A DNA stretch of 64,000 bases. Source: AG11 sp038319955 (lineage in GTDB: Bacteria; Gemmatimonadota; Gemmatimonadetes; Gemmatimonadales; Gemmatimonadaceae). Positions within the stretch are counted from its first letter, which is position 1; every line of letters starts with the position of its first letter. The position numbers were made by a program, and so were the translations under genes. The notes beneath the pieces are model-generated. The model was not told the origin of the DNA. It searched no databases and saw nothing but the letters and a program-made list of their open reading frames with translations. The DNA lies in NCBI GenBank assembly GCA_038319955.1, contig JBBQDT010000004.1, positions 1 through 64,000 on the forward strand, in the 5' to 3' direction. Shown here in pieces: positions 1 through 7,686 of the stretch.

Positions 1-1
1 G

Positions 2-397
2 GCGATTGCGGCGAAGTCGCTCAAGGAGGCAAAATATCACGTGCGGCACAGCGGCGAGTGGATGCTCAAGCTCGGAGATGGCACGGACGAGAGCCATCGT
101 CGAGCGCAGCATGCGCTCGATGAGCTGTGGCGGTTCACGCCGGAGCTGTTCGCGTCGGATGCGATCGACCGGGCGATGCATGACGATGGTGTTGCGCCGG
201 ATCTCGCGGCGGTGAAGGTGGAGTGGGAGCGTCTTGTGCGTGAGGTCACCGATGCCGCGACCCTGTCGTTGCCGCACGATCTTCCGCGGCCGGCCGCCGT
301 GAAGAGCGGTCGCATCGGCGCCCATACCGAGCACCTCGGCCAATTGCTGGCGGAGTTTCAGATCGTGGCTCGCTCGCACCCTGGTGCGACGTGGTAG
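2..397 (+). CDS. paaC: 1,2-phenylacetyl-CoA epoxidase subunit PaaC (3' part)
   Basis: This is the C-terminal part of PaaC, the structural partner of the di-iron catalytic subunit PaaA in the multicomponent monooxygenase that epoxidises the ring of phenylacetyl-CoA. The reading frame is open from base 2 and ends with TAG at 395-397, so the 5' end lies outside the window. Visible residues include KEAKYHVRHSGEWMLKLGDG followed by SHRRAQHALDELWRFTPELF, which match the ferritin-like helical C-terminal region of PaaC. The stop overlaps the GTG start of paaD by seven bases, so the two are translationally coupled. The identification is secure from this segment and from the next gene. Confidence 0.9.
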   Translation, partial: AIAAKSLKEAKYHVRHSGEWMLKLGDGTDESHRRAQHALDELWRFTPELFASDAIDRAMHDDGVAPDLAAVKVEWERLVREVTDAATLSLPHDLPRPAAVKSGRIGAHTEHLGQLLAEFQIVARSHPGATW

Positions 398-900
398 CTC
401 GCGCGTTGCCCTCGCGCGAAGCGGTACTGGCCATTCTCGATGGTGTCATGGATCCCGAGGTGCCGGTGCTCAGCGTGCGCGAGCTCGGCATTGTGCGGGA
501 TGTGTCGGTGGATGACGCTGGTGCCGTGACCGTCACGGTGACGCCGACCTATTCCGGCTGTCCGGCTATTGCGGTGATCGAGTCCGATATCGTGTCAGCG
601 CTTCGTGAGGCAGGAATGCCGTCCGTGCGCGTTCAGACGACGTATGCACCGGCGTGGACGACCGACTGGATCGCGCCCGAGGCGCGGGCGAAGCTCAAGG
701 CGTATGGGATCGCTCCGCCCGGTCCGTCGTCGGATGATGGTGGTCTCGTCCAGCTCATGCGTGCGCGTGCCGCGGTGCAGTGTCCCTATTGCGACTCGTT
801 CGACACGGAAGTGCGCAGCGAGTTTGGATCGACGGCATGCAAGTCGGTCCAGTGGTGTCGACACTGCGGGCAACCCTTCGAGGGGTTCAAGGCGATCTAG
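391..900 (+). CDS. paaD: 1,2-phenylacetyl-CoA epoxidase subunit PaaD
   Basis: PaaD belongs to the MIP18/DUF59 family and is needed for maturation of the phenylacetyl-CoA epoxidase, probably through iron-sulfur or di-iron assembly. The 169-residue product has the N-terminal DUF59 fold (ILDGVMDPEVPVLSVRELGI near residues 15-34, then TPTYSGCPA). Its C-terminal zinc-ribbon-like segment carries CPYC near residue 131 and CRHCGQPFEGFKAI at the very end, both typical of PaaD. GTG at 391 is chosen because it overlaps the paaC stop and gives the usual N-terminus. No paaE (the reductase) follows; after about 60 bases an unrelated broken gene begins. PaaE must be upstream of the window or elsewhere. Confidence 0.93.
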   Translation: MVARALPSREAVLAILDGVMDPEVPVLSVRELGIVRDVSVDDAGAVTVTVTPTYSGCPAIAVIESDIVSALREAGMPSVRVQTTYAPAWTTDWIAPEARAKLKAYGIAPPGPSSDDGGLVQLMRARAAVQCPYCDSFDTEVRSEFGSTACKSVQWCRHCGQPFEGFKAI

Positions 901-964
901 CCTTTTGCTTCTGCCTGCACGATTTCGGTGACGCGTCGACGGCTGGGTGGTGCCAGGTTGACGC

Positions 965-1377
965 ATGCCACGCAAGGGGCCTGACAACGACGACCGAACC
1001 TCGCTCCTCGAGGGCGAGCTCACAGGCAGGATCATCGCGGCGTTCTACGAAACGTACAATGTGCTTGGCCACGGATTCCTCGAGTCCGTGTACAAGAACG
1101 CGCTCACGATCGAGCTTCGGATGCGTGGCTGAACGTGCAGGTCGAAGTGCCCGTTGAAGTGTTCTACAAGGAATTCAGGGTCGGCGTGTTTCGATTCGAT
1201 CACCTCGTCGAAGGGCGCGTAGCAGTGGAGGTAAAAGCGTCTACAGTCCTCAGTCCCGCGGACAAAGCGCAGACGCTCAACTACCTGACGAGTACCGAGA
1301 TCGATGTCGGCCTGCTGCTACACTATGGTCCGGAGCCGAAGGTGTATCGCTACGTGTCGCCCAGGGTACGCGGGTAG
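965..1377 (+). pseudogene. GxxExxY family (PD-(D/E)XK-like) protein, frameshifted
   Basis: Two frames together give one GxxExxY protein. ATG at 965 opens a frame reading IIAAFYETYNVLGHGFLESV and continuing to LRMRG, then stops with TGA at 1130-1132. The next frame continues directly with NVQVEVPVEVFYKEFRVGVF and runs through EVKAS and LNYLTSTEIDVGLLLHYG to a stop at 1377. Reading the base before the TGA twice restores the join, so one base is missing near 1129. Hallmarks are GxGFLESVY and the FDHLVEG...VAVEVKAS pattern of the PD-(D/E)XK nuclease superfamily, to which Pfam assigns this family; its function is unknown. The break could be a true mutation, a sequencing error, or less likely a programmed -1 shift. 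Confidence 0.75.
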
Positions 1378-1857
1378 TTTCCGGGGCTCGAAAAGCGTGG
1401 CAGGATTGGAACGGGTTGTACAGAAACGGCAGGATGAAGGACTGCCGATTCGTAAATGCGTTCTAGTGCTATTGCGTGATCCTGCTCTTTCCATTCAATC
1501 CGTTCACATCCTGCCTCGCTTTTGTGTTCTGGTGCCACAACTACGACGTGCAGTTTCCGGGGCTCGAAAAGCGTGGCGGGATTGGAACGGAGTGTACGGA
1601 AACGGCAGGATGAAGGACTGCCGATTCGTAAATGCGTTCTAGCGCTGTTGCTTGATCCTGCTCTTCCCGTGCAATCCGTTCATGGCCTGCCTCGCTGTTG
1701 TGTTCTGGTGCCACAACTACGACGTGCAGTTTCCGGGGCTCGAAAAGCTTGGCAGGATTGGAACGGAGTGAACGGAAACGGCAGGATGAAGGACTGCCGA
1801 TTCGTAAATGTGTACTAGAGTTGTGTTGGATCCTGCGCTTTCCGTTCGCGCGATGGA
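1377..1857. repeat. 176-bp tandem repeat, about 2.7 copies
   Basis: Copies start at 1377, 1553 and 1729, giving a period of exactly 176. Each opens with GTTTCCGGGGCTCGAAAAGC and contains GGCAGGATTGGAACGG, ACGGCAGGATGAAGGACTGC and GATTCGTAAATG. The first two copies are complete and agree at roughly nine in ten positions by eye. The third fades after about 120 bases, just before the stop of the MATE gene. Each copy holds short inverted matches (GGCAG/CTGCC; aggattggaacgg against the complement of caatccgttc). Open frames through it merely echo the repeat and are not genes. The stretch fills the space between the GxxExxY gene and the MATE gene. Confidence 0.9.
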
Positions 1858-1874
1858 CATCAGCGTGAAAAGCA

Positions 1875-3302
1875 TCAGACGATCCGTGTCTTCCAGTGGC
1901 CGCGCCGGAACAGCAGCGTGCTCACCACGGCGAGAAGCGAGAAGGCCAGCGTTGCGGAGAGAAACACTCCCTCTGGTCCGAACCCGAACACGTGGGACAG
2001 CAGCCACGCCAGCGGAATCTCGAACAGCCAGAAGACGACGAGGTTGATATATGTCGGCGTGCGTGTGTCACCGGCACCGTTGAACGACTGCGTGATCACC
2101 ATTCCATAGGCGTAGAACAGGAAGCCACATGCCACCGTGCGCAGCGTGGCCGTGCCATAGTTCGCGACGCCGACGTCAGGGGTGAACATCGCGACGATCG
2201 GGCGTGCAAAGATGACGAACAATAGTCCCACGAGACCGAGGAACACCGCGCTGTACTTGCCCGCGGTCCACACGGCACTTTCTGCACGCTCCGGCTTCTT
2301 TGCCCCCAAGGCTTGCCCCACCATCGTCGCCGCTGCATTCGCGAGGCCGAACGATGGCAGCAGCGCGAAGATCACGATGCGCATGCCGATCGTGTAGCCG
2401 GCCAGTGCTTCGCTGCCGAAGCTGGCGAGGATGCGCACGAGCCCGATCCAGCTCGCCATGCCAATGAACACCTGGAAGGTCGCCGCCGACGAGAGGCTCA
2501 CGACGCGTGCGATGAGCTTCGGATCGAGCGCAAAGTGCTCACGTCGAACGTGAATGCGTGAGCCACTCTGAAACAGCCGGCTGAGCGCGAACAGCACGCC
2601 CGTGCCGCGGCCGATCGTCGTGGCGATCGCCGCGCCGATGATGCCGAGCCTGGGGAACGGACCCCAGCCGAACACCAGCGCCGGCGCGAGCACGATGTTG
2701 ATCGCATTCGCCAGCCAGAGCACGCGCATCGCGATTGCCGCGTCGCCGGCACTGCGGAAGACGGCATTGACGAGGTACAGCAGCACCACGCTCGCATTGC
2801 AGCCGAGCATGATGCGCGTGAACGCGGCGTTACGCAGTGCGCCCGGCGACGCACCCATCAGCGTGAGCAGCTGCGGCGCGAAGAACGACCCAATGGCACC
2901 GATGACGAGCGAGACACAAAGACCGAACAGCAGCACCTGCGCTGCGGTGTGTGCCGCGCCCTCGGCGTCCTTTTCCCCGATGCGTCGCGCGATCATGGCG
3001 CCCGCGCCGATGCTCAATCCCATCGAGAGCGCGTAGAGGATGGTCATGAACGACTCGGTCAACCCGACCGTCGCCACGGCATCGGCGCCGAGGTGGGCGA
3101 CGACGAACACGTCGACGATGGCGAAGACGCTCTCCATCACCATCTCGAGCACCATCGGAACGGCGAGGATGAAGATCGCTCGGCCGATCGGTCCTTCGGT
3201 GAAATCGCGCCCGTGCGCGCCGGCGAGCGCCTCGCGAATCGCCGACCAGACCGACGGCGTCGCGTCATTGGGTGGCGTCAGGGCTTCAACCTGGGTACTC
3301 AT
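1875..3302 (-). CDS. MATE family efflux transporter
   Basis: This is a multidrug/toxin extrusion (MATE) antiporter of the inner membrane, which uses a proton or sodium gradient to export organic compounds. The 475-residue product has the usual family length and about twelve hydrophobic segments in two homologous MatE halves (roughly residues 40-200 and 260-420). Typical elements are FILAVPMVLEMVMESVFAIV near residue 48, the GLSIGAGAM segment and the late VITQSFNGAGDTRTPTYINL motif. ATG at 3302 is preceded by a GAGGA ribosome-binding sequence. A 137-base leader containing a small ORF and a strong hairpin lies upstream on the same strand. Substrate cannot be told from sequence. Confidence 0.92.
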   Translation of the reverse strand: MSTQVEALTPPNDATPSVWSAIREALAGAHGRDFTEGPIGRAIFILAVPMVLEMVMESVFAIVDVFVVAHLGADAVATVGLTESFMTILYALSMGLSIGAGAMIARRIGEKDAEGAAHTAAQVLLFGLCVSLVIGAIGSFFAPQLLTLMGASPGALRNAAFTRIMLGCNASVVLLYLVNAVFRSAGDAAIAMRVLWLANAINIVLAPALVFGWGPFPRLGIIGAAIATTIGRGTGVLFALSRLFQSGSRIHVRREHFALDPKLIARVVSLSSAATFQVFIGMASWIGLVRILASFGSEALAGYTIGMRIVIFALLPSFGLANAAATMVGQALGAKKPERAESAVWTAGKYSAVFLGLVGLLFVIFARPIVAMFTPDVGVANYGTATLRTVACGFLFYAYGMVITQSFNGAGDTRTPTYINLVVFWLFEIPLAWLLSHVFGFGPEGVFLSATLAFSLLAVVSTLLFRRGHWKTRIV

Positions 3303-3370
3303 ATCGATTCCTCATCTTGATGAGTGCGGTCGCCCGTCACACGACGAAGCGAACAATGCCGGAACGAGAT

Positions 3371-3402
3371 CGCCCCGCCTGCGGGGCTGCGCAGGCGGGG
3401 CG
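3371..3402 (-). promoter_or_regulatory. strong hairpin in the MATE gene leader
   Basis: Perfect 13-bp inverted repeat (CGCCCCGCCTGCG at 3371-3383 against 3390-3402) around a six-base loop. It lies between the stop of the small upstream ORF (3439) and the MATE start (3302), in the transcribed leader. No T-run follows on the minus strand, so it is not an ordinary intrinsic terminator. It may be an attenuator, a pause site or an mRNA-stabilising element. Confidence 0.6.
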
Positions 3403-3438
3403 AGTGATGCACTCGTGAAACGATGGCGACGCTGGTCG

Positions 3439-3555
3439 CTACATCGGTTCAATGCCTGCGCGGTCATACGTGTCACGCACGACGACGTCCGTCGCGGACG
3501 GACGCGGGTCCGTGCGATCGGCGGCGATGGTGGTGACAGGGTGGCGCAGGGTCAT
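3439..3555 (-). CDS. 38-residue leader ORF upstream of the MATE gene
   Basis: This is a small open frame on the minus strand beginning ATGACCCTGCGCCACCC and ending TAG. It encodes 38 residues (starting MTLRHPVTTIAADRTDPRPS and ending DRAGIEPM). Three things suggest it is translated: a GGAG sequence about eight bases before ATG; third codon positions about 80% G or C, like the neighbouring genes; and a well-formed promoter about 40 bases upstream. It has no hydrophobic segment and resembles no family I recognise. Its position ahead of a hairpin and the MATE gene suggests a leader peptide or a small co-expressed protein. It may also be chance. Confidence 0.5.
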   Translation of the reverse strand: MTLRHPVTTIAADRTDPRPSATDVVVRDTYDRAGIEPM

Positions 3556-3591
3556 CGAGTTGCTCCGAAAAGGTGCGTGCTTCGTTTTCGC

Positions 3592-3620
3592 AGTCTAGAA
3601 TCGTCGTGAACGTTCGTCAA
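3592..3620 (-). promoter_or_regulatory. sigma-70-type promoter for the MATE leader
   Basis: On the minus strand TTGACG (3615-3620) and TAGACT (3592-3597) are separated by exactly 17 bases. Transcription would start near 3585, about 30 bases before the small leader ORF. The next genes downstream on this strand are the leader ORF and then the MATE gene. Confidence 0.6.
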
Positions 3621-3655
3621 GCCCGGGTCGGTGATCTGCTGGCGACTGTGCGCTA

Positions 3656-3955
3656 TTGCGAACATGGCAGCGTCATCGGTTGGGGCAAGCGACGAAGGGT
3701 GGATCCCTGCCCAAGACCGCGAGTGGAACACCCAGGCGGCTCGGGCTGACGATGGCGCAGGAGGCATCGCTCGTCGCCTGCATGAAGGCACTCACCGATT
3801 CCTCACTCCTCACGGCGGCGAAGTTCTCCAATCCGTTCGGCGTCACCAGTGTGGTCGCGCCTGTGATTCTGACGAATGTCTCGGTGACAATCCAGTACAA
3901 TCACCAGTGCGCCATCCACGGCGCGGCGATGCAGGGATCGGTGACCGTCCGCTGA
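3656..3955 (+). pseudogene. remnant resembling the C-terminus of a cytochrome c peroxidase/MauG-type protein
   Basis: The 99-codon frame has no plausible start (TTG). In its middle it carries LGLTMAQEASLVACMKALTD followed by LLTAAKFSNPF, which closely resembles the end of di-heme cytochrome c peroxidase/MauG-type proteins (pattern LT..E..LVAFL..LTD..F.....F.NPF). No CxxCH heme motif remains upstream, so the rest of the gene is gone. The last 35 residues do not fit that family. The remainder of 3621-4040 shows nothing else I recognise. The assignment is by memory of the pattern and could be coincidence. Confidence 0.4.
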
Positions 3956-4052
3956 GGATCGCGATGGCGTCCTTGGCATCGCGGTGCTCGGCTCCGCGTT
4001 CTGACCTTCGACTGGTTGTGCGATCGCTCCGGTCGCCCCTATGTTCGCCGTC

Positions 4053-4385
4053 ATGGCGCTGCTCTTTTCCTACGGTACGCTGCGGCAAGAGAGCGTACAG
4101 CTCTCGATGTTCGGGCGACGGTTTGCGGGGTCGAGTGACGAGTTGGTTGGCTTCGAGCAATCCACTGTGGCCATCGCCGATCCGGAGGTCAGGGCGAGGC
4201 TCGGCACCACGCACCACCAGAACGTCGTGCGAGGTGATGCACGGGCGGCCGGAACGGTCTACGAGATCGCCGATGAGGAGTTGGCGATACTCGATGCGTA
4301 TGAGCTGGTCTTCGGGTATTCACGCATGCTGGCGAGGCTCGCGTCGGGCCGTGACGCGTGGGTGTACGTTCATGCCAGCCTGTAG
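4053..4385 (+). CDS. gamma-glutamylcyclotransferase (AIG2-like) family protein
   Basis: This is a small cytoplasmic protein of the GGCT/AIG2 fold, a family that includes enzymes cyclising gamma-glutamyl amines or dipeptides to 5-oxoproline. The diagnostic N-terminal motif LLFSYGTLRQ starts at residue 3, and DEELAILDAYE sits near residue 80, where the fold closes its cavity. ATG at 4053 (MALLFSYGTL) is preferred over 4041 because the conserved motif begins at once. TTGTGC and CTATGT spaced 17 bases apart just upstream could form a promoter for a nearly leaderless message. The protein is about 110 residues, normal for the family. The true substrate is unknown. Confidence 0.8.
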   Translation: MALLFSYGTLRQESVQLSMFGRRFAGSSDELVGFEQSTVAIADPEVRARLGTTHHQNVVRGDARAAGTVYEIADEELAILDAYELVFGYSRMLARLASGRDAWVYVHASL

Positions 4386-4479
4386 CATCGCGGAAACACG
4401 CAAAGCACCGAGTCGGAGAACGCGAACGACGTTGAAGGTGACTCGCCGAGCGGGCCACATCGTCCTCCTGAGCGCGCAC

Positions 4480-5406
4480 ATGCCAATCATTCGATCGATT
4501 CTCAGCCTCGCACTGATTCCCTCCCTGGTCTTCGCACAGCCGACGAGGACGCGGGTGGTCATGCTCGGAACCGGGACGCCGATTCCCGACCCCGATCGCG
4601 CAGGGTCCGGCGTCGCGATCGTCGTCGATTCGGTCGCCTATCTCTTCGACGCCGGCGCGGGAGTCGTCCGTCGCGCGGCAGCAGCGGGCCGCAACGGCAT
4701 CACGGCGTTCGCGCCTCGCAACGCCACCCCGCAGTCACAGTTCTCGCCGCGCTTCGATCGCGTCTTCCTCACCCACCTGCACTCCGACCACACACTCGGC
4801 CTCGCGGACGTGATCTTCACGCCGTGGATCCAGGGCCGGCGACTGCCGCTCGACGTCTATGGTCCAGTGGGGACGAGCCGTCTCGTCAACGGCATCCTCG
4901 ACGGGAACACCGAAGACATCGATGAGCGTCGCGCGGCGCCCGGCGGTCCGTCGCCGACCGGCTGGCAGGTCGTCGTGCACGATGTCGCCGAGGGCGCCGT
5001 GTTCCACGACGAACGGATCACCGTTACCGCTTTCGCCGTTTCGCATGCTGGATGGACACACGCCTTCGGCTATCGCATCCAGACGCCGGACCGCCTGATC
5101 GTCATCAGCGGCGACACGCGCGCGAATCCCGGCATCGCGACGCAGTGCAGTGGATGCGACGTGCTCATACACGAGGTCTACTCGGATGCGGGATTCACGA
5201 ACCTCCCCGCCGAGCGACAAGCGTATCACGCACACGCGCACACGTCGGCGACGCAGTTGGGCGACATCGCCACCCGCGCGATGCCGAAGCTGTTGATCCT
5301 CTATCACCAGCTGTTCTTTGGCTCGTCCGACGACACGCTGCTCGCCGAAGTACGCTCGCGCTTCAGTGGTCGAGTGGCGTCCGCCAAGGATCTCGACGTG
5401 TACTGA
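4480..5406 (+). CDS. secreted metallo-beta-lactamase fold hydrolase
   Basis: This 308-residue MBL-fold protein has an N-terminal signal peptide (MPIIRSILSLALIPSLVFAQ, cleavage likely after FAQ), so it acts outside the cytoplasm. The zinc site is clear: THLHSDH at residues 98-104, a further His near 190 (SHAGWTHAFGY), SGDTR near 211 and HAHTSATQLG near 255. The arrangement resembles the RNase Z/arylsulfatase-like branch of the superfamily rather than true beta-lactamases. ATG at 4480 is chosen because it gives the signal peptide; the frame is open further upstream but without coding character. It converges on the E1 gene across a dispersed repeat. Substrate is not predictable. Confidence 0.87.
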   Translation: MPIIRSILSLALIPSLVFAQPTRTRVVMLGTGTPIPDPDRAGSGVAIVVDSVAYLFDAGAGVVRRAAAAGRNGITAFAPRNATPQSQFSPRFDRVFLTHLHSDHTLGLADVIFTPWIQGRRLPLDVYGPVGTSRLVNGILDGNTEDIDERRAAPGGPSPTGWQVVVHDVAEGAVFHDERITVTAFAVSHAGWTHAFGYRIQTPDRLIVISGDTRANPGIATQCSGCDVLIHEVYSDAGFTNLPAERQAYHAHAHTSATQLGDIATRAMPKLLILYHQLFFGSSDDTLLAEVRSRFSGRVASAKDLDVY

Positions 5407-5412
5407 AGAACA

Positions 5413-5460
5413 GTCCCTCGCCGCGCTCGGGACGACAGCATCAGCGCGCTTGTCGTCCCG
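5413..5460. repeat. dispersed REP-like repeat between convergent genes
   Basis: 5413-5436 is the complement of GTCGTCCCGAGCG.GGCGAGGGAC. A second partial copy in the opposite sense (GTCGTCCCG, 5452-5460) follows, so the pair can fold into a stem. It fills the 57-base space between two convergent genes and could serve both as a terminator. Related copies are at 14276, 21445, 34897 and 51156. Confidence 0.65.
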
Positions 5461-5463
5461 GAG

Positions 5464-7602
5464 TCAGGTGTCGAGCAACACCTGGATCCGACCCGCGATA
5501 CGATCCGCATCCGGCAGCACGGCGTCGAGCAGCACGGGATGGTACGGCATCGGCACGTCCTCCACCGTGAGCCGCTCGACCGGCGCGTCGAGGAACCAGA
5601 ACGCCTCGCGTGCCAGTACGGCCGCGATCTCCGCACCGAAGCCCGCGGTCTGCGTATCCTCGTGCACGATCAGGCATCGTCCCGTCCGCATCACCGACTC
5701 GAGCACCGCATCGTGATCCCACGGTGCGATCGTCCGCAGGTCGAGGAGGTCCACGTCGCTTGCGAAGCGATCGGCGGCATCGACGCAGCGATGCACCATC
5801 GCACCCCACGTCACCACGGTGACACCGTCGCCCTCGCGCAGCCGGTTCGCGCGCCCGAACGGCAGCACGTAGGCGTCGCCGGGATACCGCGCACTGCCGT
5901 CGCTGGTCATCAGCAACGAGCGATGCTCGAAGAAGATGGTCGGGTTTGCGCTCCGCATCGCCGCACGCAGGAGCCCGACCGCGTCGGCCGCGTTCGATGG
6001 CATCGCCACCTGCCAGCCGAGTGCGTGCGCCCACGTCACTTCGCCCGAGATTGAATGCCACGGGTCGCCGACGTCCTTGCCGAAGCCGCCCGGCATGCGC
6101 ACGACGATCGGCGCCGCGAACTGGTTGGCCGTGCGCCACCGCATCGTCCCGGTGTTATTCAACTGCTCATGCGCGGGGTCCGCGTACTTCCTGAACTGGA
6201 TCTCGGCGACGGGGACGAGTCCGTTGAGCGCCATGCCGACGGCCCGCCCGATGATCCCTTCCTCCGAGAGGCTCGTGTCGAACACGCGGTCCGCGCCGAA
6301 CTTCTTCTGGAGACCCTCGGTGACGAGGTGCACGCCGCCCTTGCGGCCGACGTCCTCGCCGAACACCACCAGCTTCGGATTCGCCTTGAGCTCGGAGGCG
6401 AGCGTGCGTCGCACCGCCTCCGCGAGACGCATCACCTCGCCGTCGCTCGCCAGCTCGTCGGAACCACCCAGTGCAGCGCGCTCGTCCGCCGACAGCCCGC
6501 CGAACGTCGGTGCATCGCCCTCCCGCAACTCCTCGGCATACACGAACCGCTTGACATTCGCGGCATCGGGCACCGGACGAGCACGCGCCACCGTGACACC
6601 GGCGTCGACATCGCGCGCGACCTCCGCCTCGAGGCTCGCCCACTCGCCCTCGCTCATGAAGGCCGGCACGAGATGCGCGCGCAACTTCGGCAGCGGGTCG
6701 CGGCCGGTGTCCGCCGCGATGTCGGCGTCCGTCCGGTAGCCCTTCTGGTTGTCCGGGCCCGAATGGCTGCTGAGGCGCGGAACCGTCAGGTGAATCAGTG
6801 CAGCGCCCCCACCACCGCGCACATGATCGACGCACTCGGCGATCAGTGCGGCCGACTGCGCGGGATCGCATCCGTCGCCGTCGCGGATGAACAGGTTGGC
6901 GAACGACGCAAGGTTGGTCGCGATGTTGCCGCCCGGCGTCTGCATCTCGCCCTTCACCGAGATGCCGAGTCCGTTGTCTTCGATGTAGAAGAGCATGGGC
7001 AACTTCAGTGTCGTCGCCATGGTGAGCGCGGACCAGAAGCCGTTCGTGGCGACGCTGGCCTCCCCGCCGAGGGCCACCGCGATTGCGCCGTCCCACTCCT
7101 TCTCGTCGAGTGTACTCTGACGATATGTCACGGCTTGCGCCCACCCGGCGGTCGGGGTGTACTGCGACCCGACGTCCCCGGACATGGGGAGCACCGTCGC
7201 GCCGGCCCACCCTGGCATGTTGCACACGACACCGATGTCCCGCCCGTCGCTGAAGCCACCTGCACGCCCAAGGGGACTTCCGAGCGCGTCCTCGATGGAG
7301 AGGCCAAGCGACAGCAGCAGCGGACGCGAGCGATAATACGCCCCGACGCCGTCGTGCACATGGTCGATCATCGAACCAAGGATCGCCTGAGCGACATCGT
7401 GTCCGCGTGCCGAGAACTGGTAGAGCACGAGATGCTCGCGCGGCACAGTGGTGCGATTGCGATTCGTCGTCTCCTCCAGGTCGTCCAGCGCACGCGAGAC
7501 CAGCACGTGATACGCGATGCGCCGCCAGTCGAAACGAGCGTCCACGGATGAGGCGGCGGCCTGCGGACGTTTCTTGGTCGGTGTGGAATCGGTGCGCGGC
7601 AT
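5464..7602 (-). CDS. fused alpha-beta 2-oxoacid dehydrogenase E1 component
   Basis: This is a thiamine-diphosphate-dependent E1 of the branched-chain/pyruvate dehydrogenase type in which alpha and beta subunits are one polypeptide (712 residues). The alpha half (about 1-330) shows the cofactor-binding region with FYIEDNGLGISV. The beta half (about 370-712) shows LVVFGEDVGRKGGVHLVTEG, RVFDTSLSEEGIIGRAVG, EIQFRKYADPAHEQ and a C-terminal transketolase-type domain with VHEDTQTAGFGAEI. ATG at 7602 is taken as start because homology begins there; the open frame upstream runs antisense through paaG. Fused E1 proteins are known in several phyla. No E2 or E3 gene is nearby, so they must be elsewhere. 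Confidence 0.9.
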   Translation of the reverse strand: MPRTDSTPTKKRPQAAASSVDARFDWRRIAYHVLVSRALDDLEETTNRNRTTVPREHLVLYQFSARGHDVAQAILGSMIDHVHDGVGAYYRSRPLLLSLGLSIEDALGSPLGRAGGFSDGRDIGVVCNMPGWAGATVLPMSGDVGSQYTPTAGWAQAVTYRQSTLDEKEWDGAIAVALGGEASVATNGFWSALTMATTLKLPMLFYIEDNGLGISVKGEMQTPGGNIATNLASFANLFIRDGDGCDPAQSAALIAECVDHVRGGGGAALIHLTVPRLSSHSGPDNQKGYRTDADIAADTGRDPLPKLRAHLVPAFMSEGEWASLEAEVARDVDAGVTVARARPVPDAANVKRFVYAEELREGDAPTFGGLSADERAALGGSDELASDGEVMRLAEAVRRTLASELKANPKLVVFGEDVGRKGGVHLVTEGLQKKFGADRVFDTSLSEEGIIGRAVGMALNGLVPVAEIQFRKYADPAHEQLNNTGTMRWRTANQFAAPIVVRMPGGFGKDVGDPWHSISGEVTWAHALGWQVAMPSNAADAVGLLRAAMRSANPTIFFEHRSLLMTSDGSARYPGDAYVLPFGRANRLREGDGVTVVTWGAMVHRCVDAADRFASDVDLLDLRTIAPWDHDAVLESVMRTGRCLIVHEDTQTAGFGAEIAAVLAREAFWFLDAPVERLTVEDVPMPYHPVLLDAVLPDADRIAGRIQVLLDT

Positions 7603-7686
7603 CGCGGTAAATGTGGCGTGGGGACACGATGAACGGGAGGTCGGTATATTGAAGCCACGTTCTACCGACCAACCAGAACCCACCCG

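Noticed and set aside
965..1377. Programmed -1 frameshifting in the GxxExxY gene
   Set aside because: No slippery heptamer or downstream pseudoknot is evident at the join; a deleted base is simpler.
1304..1818. Two overlapping plus-strand frames of about 100 codons with near-identical protein sequence
   Set aside because: They arise from the 176-bp tandem repeat; no start signals, no family, and the composition changes with the repeat.
1377..1857. Possible CRISPR array
   Set aside because: Repeat unit is 176 bases with no alternating short repeats and unique spacers; no cas genes nearby.
3631..4479. Long N-terminal extension of the metallo-beta-lactamase-fold gene
   Set aside because: The extension overlaps the gamma-glutamylcyclotransferase-like gene in another frame, and the signal peptide begins at 4480.
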